A DNA stretch of 64,000 bases from Amoebophrya sp. A120. Its lineage: Eukaryota; Sar; Dinophyceae; Syndiniales; Amoebophryaceae. A model generated the notes under the pieces. It was not told the origin of the DNA, ran no database searches, and worked only from the letters and a program-made list of their open reading frames with translations. Position 1 is the stretch's first letter, and every line of letters starts with the position of its first letter. Both the position numbers and the translations under genes were made by a program. Shown piece after piece: positions 33,801 to 42,800 of the stretch. The stretch covers positions 7,308,989 through 7,372,988 of the forward strand of contig CAJINV010000005.1 in NCBI GenBank assembly GCA_905178155.1. The letters run 5' to 3'.

Positions 33801-36800
33801 ATATGAACAGGAAAACAAAAAATAAAAAGCTGTGATGCAAAAACACTGCCACGAATCTCAGATACCTGCAGTGTGACCTTCCGGACCTCGGGCTAACGAG
33901 CTGCGATGCCTTACGAGGATTTCCGAACCTGCGTATCCTGTGTGAAAGCGCTTTCAAATCCATTTTTACCTGGAAGATAGTAGTCCTGCTCCTGCTACTC
34001 GACGCATTCCAGCAGATCCGCCGAAAATTGTCATGCGTGGCACGACCGCAGGCTCCTCTCAACATGATGACGATCTTCTGGTGTGTATTAAAAGCGTTTT
34101 TGCACAGGATACGGTAGTATCTGGACATATCAAACAACCAGCTGCGATCGCTGGAGCCGTTAGGTATCGATTCGTAATATTCAAGTGGAAGTAGTTTCAT
34201 GATCGTCCTCGATCAGTACGTAAAATGAGAAATAGCAGTGACGGATGACTACGGGTACCGCGTCAGTGCATGACCGATCGAAGCCACATTATATCAGTTT
34301 CTTCGTTCGGACAGATCGTGTGCATAAAATTGGAACTACAAAGACCCTCTGACGAATGATGAAAACGAAAAACCAGCAGCAAAGATGACAAGTAACAAGC
34401 TGCTGGTCTAGAAGGCTGGTTAAAATTCACAGTCGTCAACAAACAAGTATACATCGATTCAAATTCAGGTGAGCTCCCATTCCTGCTCCGGCTCAACGCA
34501 TCCAGAAACCAGATGGTCCGCACCCAATCTACCAAAGTGTGCACAACATGCACTCATACTCAGCCTCACCCTCGTCTTGAGACGAGTGTGTCGCGTCTAC
34601 AGCAAGTATAAGCACAAGGCGCCGGTAGTACCAGTAGCACAGCCTTTATTGCATCGACTACAATGATCTGCACTCTACACATGAGTTGATGTTGATGTTG
34701 TCGTGAAACAAGTGCAAACAGACCAGGAGGGGGTTTATTGGCACATTAGTGCATGCCAGGCGAAGGGCACCAGCAGGATGAGTTGTTGTGCAGTCTCATA
34801 CAAGCCTTCGGACCGCCACGACATCTGGAGTCCGTATGCAGTGTGATGCAGCAACAGAGTTACCTGATTACGGTGTCTTCTTGGTAAGTACAGTTTCTGG
34901 TGCAACAATAGTAGCGGCATCTCCTTCGTACCAAGATAACGACAAGTAGACTTTCATGATGCGCACTACTCAACAGAGAAGATGGTGTTGTCGCGCATAA
35001 AGGTGTAAATTTTTTTCTTCTACTCCGTCCGGCCTACCATTGGTACTGCAACTGCTACTGCTGTAAAAGCACGTAAGTAATATGGAAGACTTCGGCACGT
35101 AATCATTGGAAAATTTTGTTTCTCCGCATACTCCATTGACCTCTCGTACAACCTAATCTCCGAGCTGGGCGACTGGCGCACGCACAAGATGTACCCTATG
35201 TGAAAACGTCCGTCCCCACTCCAGACGAGTTGTAGTGCAAATCTGCATGCCTATCTAAAAATATTAATATTTCTCATGCGCACCCGCTTGAGAGGCCCGT
35301 TTGCTAGTGCTATCTTGGAGTAGTTTGTCATGCTAGACGAGTCAGGAAGATATGTTGATCGATTTGTGATGCGTAATTCACTGCTAGTCGAAAAAAAAAA
35401 AATAAAAACGACTACACCACAATCCCGAACCTGTCATGCGCATGAGGATGAGCCAAAACTTGCTGCCGAATCTGTAGAGAAACCCCTCAGAAATTTGACT
35501 CTGGGCGGTTGGAGGGGACGTACTAGTTTTTCCACCCGATAAGAAGCTCCGGGAGTTGAACCTGCGCGGGAATTTCATTTCCGAAATCGACGGTATCGCG
35601 CTGCTATGCATTGCAAAAGTATCGTGCTCGTATAAATGCATTACAAATTGACTTAACATTACAAATTAAATTTGTAATGCGGATTTTCCTTAAGCAGAAG
35701 ATTTGTAATGCATAAACGCAATTACAATTTAGTGCAAGTGCGATACTTTTGCAATGCATAGCTGCGAAAAAACTCCAGGCTCAAAATGCTGGATTTGAGC
35801 GAGAACCACATTTTCAAGATCCAGAACCTATCACGCAGAAAAAAGCAGGCAGATCGCATTTGTAATGCAAAAATAAATACACAAAAAAATCTGTGCTGCA
35901 TAGCTCAAGCAGCATGCTGCGGGACCGCCCATGACAGATTTTTTTGTGTGTTTGTTCTTGCACTACAAGTGTTGGTCATGGAAATCGATCCCGCACACAC
36001 GTAACACGATCGCCCCAAATGACGCCTGTTCCCAATGAAATGACAGTTCTGAATGACCTGAACTAGCTAGATCCTTAGGGAAATGGTCAGAATCTATCTA
36101 GATCCTAAAGGAAACTCTTCACCATGTTCCGCGAATCCCCCAAATACTACGAAGGCAAAGCCATCAGGATCGTAGTGAAATGAATGGACTCAGCTCGGTC
36201 CAGACGTTCAGAATGGTCGCCCTGGGGGACTTGACTCCCGCCAGGGTCGAGCACCAATCTGAGCAGGTTGAGGAGTGGACTCCCATGCTGTTTTGCCACT
36301 TGACTCTGACCAGGTTCGGTCCATATGAATGCGCTGAATTTGGATGAATTGAACCTACAGGATGTAACGCAGCAAGAGACTTGCGTCACTTGCTTGCTTA
36401 CTTGCAATTGAGAGAATTCATTGAACTGCTGTTGATAACGAGCTCAGTGGAGCAAACGTGTGTAAGTGTGTGCGAGTGTTCTCAAGTCCACTAACACTAC
36501 GCTACGCCTTGAGACTCAAGCCGGCTCTTCTAGTCAGATAAGTTAGATTGAAGATGGGCCAAGAGGCGAAATTGACGGCGAAGCTGTCCAGCGCGCAGGA
36601 CTGGCGCGCCTGGCATCGCGGGGTCACGAACGAGGTTTCTCGCCTCGGGCTCCAGGAGTATTGGGATAATCGTCTTGCTGGTAACCCTCCGGGGATTCCG
36701 CAGGCGAACAATACTGCCAATAATGCGATCCGGGAGAAGTGGCGCGACCTGAGGGATGCCATCTACAAGTCGCGCACCGGGTCCGTGTCCACGTGGGTCA

Positions 36801-39800
36801 ACAGTCAGCACTACATCAACGACGACGCTGCGCAGTTGTTCATGCGTGTTCGTGATGTGGGTCGCTTCAATGTTGCATCCCGTGACCAGCAGCAGATCAA
36901 GACCTCCTCGATCGACGCCATGCATTTCGACAACCGCGACGCGCCGAAGGATGCTCCGACGTTCCTGGCCCAGATCCACGACTTGATGGAGATGGCGCCG
37001 AGTGTCTACGTCCCGGAGCCCGGGCGTCCGGCTGAAGATCAGCATGTCAAGAACATTCTGGACAAGTTGCCCAAGATGTTTGCGTCGGCCTTCCGCCAGA
37101 CCATCGACCGCTGCGTGGACGAGTCCGATCGCATCACCTTGCAGGAGATCGGGAACCGTCTCGAGAAGAAGCTCGCGCAGTTGGTCAAGGAGGGGTCGCA
37201 CAAGATTGCGAACCCGTCCTTCGGCAAGGCCTTCCCGGTCGTTGAGGAGAAGTCGAAGAAGAACAAGAAGGGAAATAAGCGTCAGAAAAATGACGACGAT
37301 GACGAGGAGCCGGACTCCGCTGATGATGGTCAGAATGCTGCTTCTGGCAAGGTGTTCTCGGCGAAAGCCTTGAAACGCATGAAAGCCAAACTACGCAAGC
37401 AGACCGAAGCGAGTGTCCTGGCTGCCCATGGCCTGCCCCCGAAGTCTAACACTAAGGGTGGAAGTGGCCAGAAAGGTGGTGGCAAGACTGGTCGGAACCA
37501 GAGCACTCCCTACAACACTGTGACCAAACCCAAATGCTGGATCTGTGGCAAGGAAAACCATAAGGCGGACCGCTGCCGCTGGAATCCTAACAATCAAGGG
37601 AAAGGTCAGTGGGGTGGTGCCTGGGGAAACCAGCAGCCGCAGTGGTGTCCGCCGGTGAACCAGAACCAGATGAACAACCAGAATCAAGGGCAAGGAGCCG
37701 GTGGAAAGCAGGGCGGTTGGGTCTGGCAAGGACCAGCCTGACCAGATCACGGAGGAGTTTATATCTCGGAGCATGGTAGTTGTGTGCTAAATTTCGAGAA
37801 TTTAGGGGATTCTGATGTAGATTCTTCTAGCTGTTTTACTGCACAGACCAAGGACGAAGTGAGCTTGGTCGATTCATGTGCAAACAAGTATTTATCTAGA
37901 CACAAATCGGATTTTATTGACATCTCGAGCAACGTCTGTCGCATCAACGGCACGGCCGGGGCTCGTGATGGTTTTGTAGGAAAACTGAAGGAAAACGCTC
38001 TAGGTTTGCCCTATGGCGTCTATTTTAAACACTTGCCAAGAGATATTGATCGTATTCTTCCGTGGCTCGGTGAGGACAATCTCAGTGATCGTGGGTGGGA
38101 TCTGAACTACAACAGCTCTGGCGGTTCCTTAGTCAACAGGGAATCCGGTCAGATGCTACCAATCAAGAACCACGAGAGGTTGACCCTCCCAGTCCTTGGG
38201 TGTGATCTTTTCGTGATGGGCCTCCGGGGTCAGGCGACTAGAGACACCGCGGAAGATATTGCATGCATTACAATCGAAGAAAGTATTGCTAGTTGTCACC
38301 TTACGCGTCTAGAACAACATAGAAGATTCGGACACTTTCATGTAGATGGTCTTAATGTCCAGTGTCCTGAATGCGACAAAGCGAAAGGCGCAAGAAGCTC
38401 TCACGCCAAGGAGCGAGACACTAGTAATTACAAACCTGAACCATTGAAACTACTAGCGATGGACTTCGCGGTAGGTATTAAACCTGTATCGATTCGGTCA
38501 CGCACCTGCGTGCTTGTGGTCATCTGTGATGCCATCAAGAAGTGTTTCTGTGTCCCTCTTAAGCTGAAAAGTGACTGCGTTGAGGTTTTGGAAGAATTGA
38601 TCAAAGGCATTCGCCAGACCTACGCTTTGACCCTCGAGGACAAGGTGGTATGGTTCGTCCGTAGGGACAGTGAGCCAGTTCTGGGCAGTGACTCCATGAC
38701 CAAGGTCATGCAATCGCTGCGGGTCGGTGATGCTCCTGCGGTTCCCTACAACCCAGAGCAGAACGGAACCTGCGAACGCTTTATGCGGACCATATTCGGC
38801 GCTGTGCGTGCGATGTTGGTGAACGTGGACAAGCGTCTGTGGTGCTACTCGGTCGAGTACGCTGCAGCATGCTGGGACCGCCTTCCGCATAAGTATAGCA
38901 AAATGCCTGAGTACGACGGAAAGACTCCTGCAGAAATTCTGGATGAGAGAACTGGAAGAAATAGCTCGAAAGTTGGCACAAGGATGCTAAGGCGTTTTGG
39001 TTGTCTCGTTTATTTTCGTGAACAAGTCAAGAAAGGCGAAGCTCATGAAGCTCCTGAGGGGGGAGTAGAAGTGGTTGCTCCAAAGCTGTCCGCGCCATTT
39101 CGTCGTGGTGTATTTCTCGGCCTTTGTCCTAAGTCTTCGGGCTGGCGGGTTGGGACGTATGTCACGGACGGCCGGTCCGCCGCGGGACATCGTTGGATGG
39201 AGTATTCTACCATCGACGTCAAGTTCCGTGAGGAGTACCTCGTGAAGAATATTGAAGACCTAGTTCCTAACTCCAAAGGTATCTATGTCGAGTGTGACGC
39301 AATCGAGGCCCTACCTAGTGGAGCGTCGTGTGCGCCATCTCTCCCGTGTGTCGGTCTGATCAAAAGGGCTGAGCACCGGCTGGGGGTGGATGTCTCGGAG
39401 CACACTGGTAGGCAGCCTGACGGTCCTGAAGAGACGTTGGTAGTTGAAAGTCTGGATAGGGAAGATGATCCGGGCCAGATAGATCCCGAGCCTGAAGGTG
39501 TTAAACCTGAGGAGGGGAATCTGGACGATCACCCCACTCACAGCAGCTTATCTAGTCCAAGAAAGGCGAGCCCGTCTCCGGCAAGGATTGTGGCTGGCAA
39601 CCGCAACTCCAAGCCGCGAGGTCGTGGTCGTCCCAAAGGGAGAAAGGACAAGACAAAGCGCGTGAGACGTACTAAGAAAGAGCTCGCAGAATTGAGAAAG
39701 GACGCTAGTGCCTTTGCCGCAGCAATAGCAGCACAGGATGATCGCGAGGAAGGTGAGGAATTCCTCGACGTCCAGTGTTACTTGACTACATCGGCCAAGT

Positions 39801-42800
39801 TGGATCCTGCTCGTTGCAAAGACTCAGTCGAATGGAACGCAGCAACCAACAAGGAAGATTGTAGACTTGAAGCCTATAAAGTGTGGGAGCCAGCTACTGA
39901 CGAGGAGCTAGCGACCGCAAAGCAGGTTTTGCCTATTGCTATCCTTCTTACCGAGAAGCGTGACGGTACGAAGAAAGCGCGAGCAGTAGTACTCGGTAAT
40001 CTAGATCGTTCGGGCGAGCTGGACACTTTCGCTCCTGTTGTGTCCCATGCCGCTAACAGGTTACTTCTAGCCGCTGCAGCCGCAGACGGTGATGATGTGA
40101 TCCCGTTCGACCTTGATAGTGCGTTTCTCAATGCCTTACTTGATCGCGACGTCTTCTGCCGCTTGCCACCCATCTGGGCGAAGAAGCACGGCGTGGAGAT
40201 CGTCAAGCTCAAGAAAGCGCTTTACGGCTTGAAAGACGCCCCCAGGCTCTGGTATAAGAAGTATGAGGAAGTACTGACCAAGCTAGGTTGGGAACCCTGT
40301 CCCTCTGCGCCAGGTCTGTGGAAGAAACCGAGCTTGGAACACCCTGGGAAGTTTCTGAAGTTGGCAGTGTATGTCGACGATAATCTTATCACAGGTCCTC
40401 CGACTGGGTCCGAGTTGGCTGGAGAACTTGCGGAGATCTTGCACCACGTCAAGGGGCGCATGATCGACGTCGAGCTTGTTCCGGAGTTTAACTCTGTGTC
40501 CAAGAAGTTTGACTTCCTAGGGTCAATAGTGTACTACAACTGGAATCTACGAACCGTTAGGATCGTGATGACAGAGTACATATCCAAGATTTGTAAGAAA
40601 TTCCACGTCTCAGAAGCGGGCAAGCCGGTCCACTCGCCAAACTTCGATGAGTCTGAACTCGCTAAAGAAGTTGAAGGAGCTAAAGTTATTGAAGGTTTTC
40701 CCCTTCGAGAGGTCGTTGGCTCTCTGCAGTGGGCTGCAACCACTTGCAGGGTAGACATTGTTGTCCCGGTTGCCACTGTCGCCAGATACGTGGGCAAGCC
40801 GGCGACTCGGCCTGTCGTAAACGCCTGTAAGAAGATTCTGAAGTATCTATTGACAACGAAGGAGCAGGGTCTGTCGTATAGTCCGGAAATTGAGGAAGAA
40901 TTCAACAGAATCTACAGCAAGCTACTGCCCGACGGGAGAGACTTGCCTGATGTGAATCTGTTTTCGGATGCTAGTTTTGCGAACTGTTGCAAGACCATGC
41001 GAAGCACTAGTGGTAGCATTATGTACTTCCGCGGCTTCCCGATCTGTTGGCGTAGCAACCGGCAGACCGTGAGGGCGTACTCCACGGCGGAGGCGGAGTA
41101 TATAGCTGCTTCCGACACTATTGTGCTGAGCGAGCAGAATGACTTTACAGAGTTCTTCAAACCTCTACCCACTGTCATGGTGGAAAAGCAGAATGGCTTA
41201 TCTCCCTCCCTGGATGATGCCATATTGTGGATCGACAACCAGTCCGCGATAACTACAGCTAAGAGCACAGACAACAAACCGAAATCGAGGCACTACGCAC
41301 TGCGATATCTCCGCGTGAGAGACGCAGCGAGCCAGATCATGTTCTGCCCGACCTACCTAATGAAGGCAGACGGTCTCACGAAGCTCGAGTGTAGTGTGCC
41401 GCAGAGACGCTTACTCTTGCACCATATTGATAACCCCGACCCTAAGTCTTTTATTTGTGACTCCTCTGACGATGAGGATGATTTAGACACGTTTATAGAG
41501 GGGAATCACAAGGGCAAGGCTAAAGTAGGCTATACTTATTCGATTTATTTTGGTTTCTAGAGGGGATAGCTAGTTCACCACAGCGCGCTCAGGAGGGGAG
41601 TGTGGTAGGACGCTATCCAGATTAGCACCACCGCCGCAGCGATTGAGGAGGGGTGTTGGTCATGGAAATCGATCCCGCACACACGTAACACGATCGCCCC
41701 AAATGACGCCTGTTCCCAATGAAATGACAGTTCTGAATGACCTGAACTAGCTAGATCCTTAGGGAAATGGTCAGAATCTATCTAGATCCTAAAGGAAACT
41801 CTTCACCATGTTCCGCGAATCCCCCAAATACTACGAAGGCAAAGCCATCAGGATCGTAGTGAAATGAATGGACTCAGCTCGGTCCAGACGTTCAGAGTGG
41901 TCACCCTGGGGGACTTGACTCCCGCCAGGGTCGAGCACCAATCTGAGCAGGTTGAGGAGTGGACTCCCATGCTGTTTTGCCACTTGACTCTGAACCCGAT
42001 TGGTCCATATGAATGTGATGAATTTGGATGAATTGAACCTACAGGATGTAACGCAGCAAGAGACTTGCGTCACTTGCTTGCTTACTTGCAATTGAGAGAA
42101 TTCATTGAACTGCTGTTGATAACGAGCTCAGTGGAGCAAACGCGTGTAAGTGTGTGCGAGTGTTCTCAAGTCCACTAACAACAAGTATGCTATGCCTGTT
42201 TTTTTCTCTGGGATAAAACCTTGAGTATGGTAGTGCGCAACTTGGTCGTCGTCCTTCCCCTCACTTGAAAGTGCGCTGGCTGGGCTTTAACACAAACGTG
42301 AAGCTATCATCTGAAGATCAATCCAGCTTTATTTGCGATGAGAAATCCACTCTGCTGCACTGTAGTTCAGGAGAAGTTCTTGGGGTTTCCACAAACTTTT
42401 CATGCAGTCAAGGGCAAAAGACGAAGACCAGCACCCAGAGAGGCCTCGTTTTTGGTCATGCAGATTGCTAATAGCTATCTGCATGACCAGAAACGAGGGC
42501 GAGCGGGACGAGTTCGAGTTGTCCACTTGCATATCAAGCGAAATCCGCTGGAGGCCTTATATTTGGCGCAGAACCAGCTGAAAACGCTGGAGGGAGTGGA
42601 AGTGCTGTCCAAGACCTTGAGCGTACGAAACAACAACTTTTTTAACAACACAAACTACTGGAGGTCTTCACAGTTCTGCTTCTGCTCCCATTTCACATTA
42701 TTTGATCTCCAACATAGCAGGTGTACTACGTCTAGTCTTTCCTTTCGAATAGTGATGATCGGCGCTCAGTTCTTCGAATAGTGATGATCGGCGCTCAGTT

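Larger units (their letters stand above)
35970..42180 (+). mobile_element. Copia-2 LTR retrotransposon, intact
   Basis: 6,211 bp with 527-bp LTRs (35970-36496, 41654-42180) and target duplication ACAAG at 35965-35969 and 42181-42185. Gag (36548-37741) and pol (from 37742) are both open, in the same frame and separated by one UGA. Same family as Copia-1 but in the opposite orientation. Confidence 0.95.
35829..42215 (+). mobile_element. Introner, family C, holding Copia-2
   Basis: Starts TATCACGCAGAAAAAAGC and ends GCCTGTTTTTTTCTCTGGGATA-type sequence; flanks GAACC and AAACC. Without Copia-2 it is 171 bp. The LRR frame continues across it (KIQN to LEYGSAQLG). Confidence 0.78.

Noticed and set aside
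37739-37741. UGA reassigned as a sense codon in this organism
   Set aside because: UGA ends other long frames here (RT-RNase H at 2841, the host exon at 12115), so reassignment is not supported; readthrough is simpler.
13744-42180. Inversion between the two oppositely oriented Copia elements as the cause of swapped LTR types
   Set aside because: Each element still has matching target duplications (ATAAG and ACAAG), and the introner ends and host reading frame run collinearly across both, so the present arrangement is not inverted.
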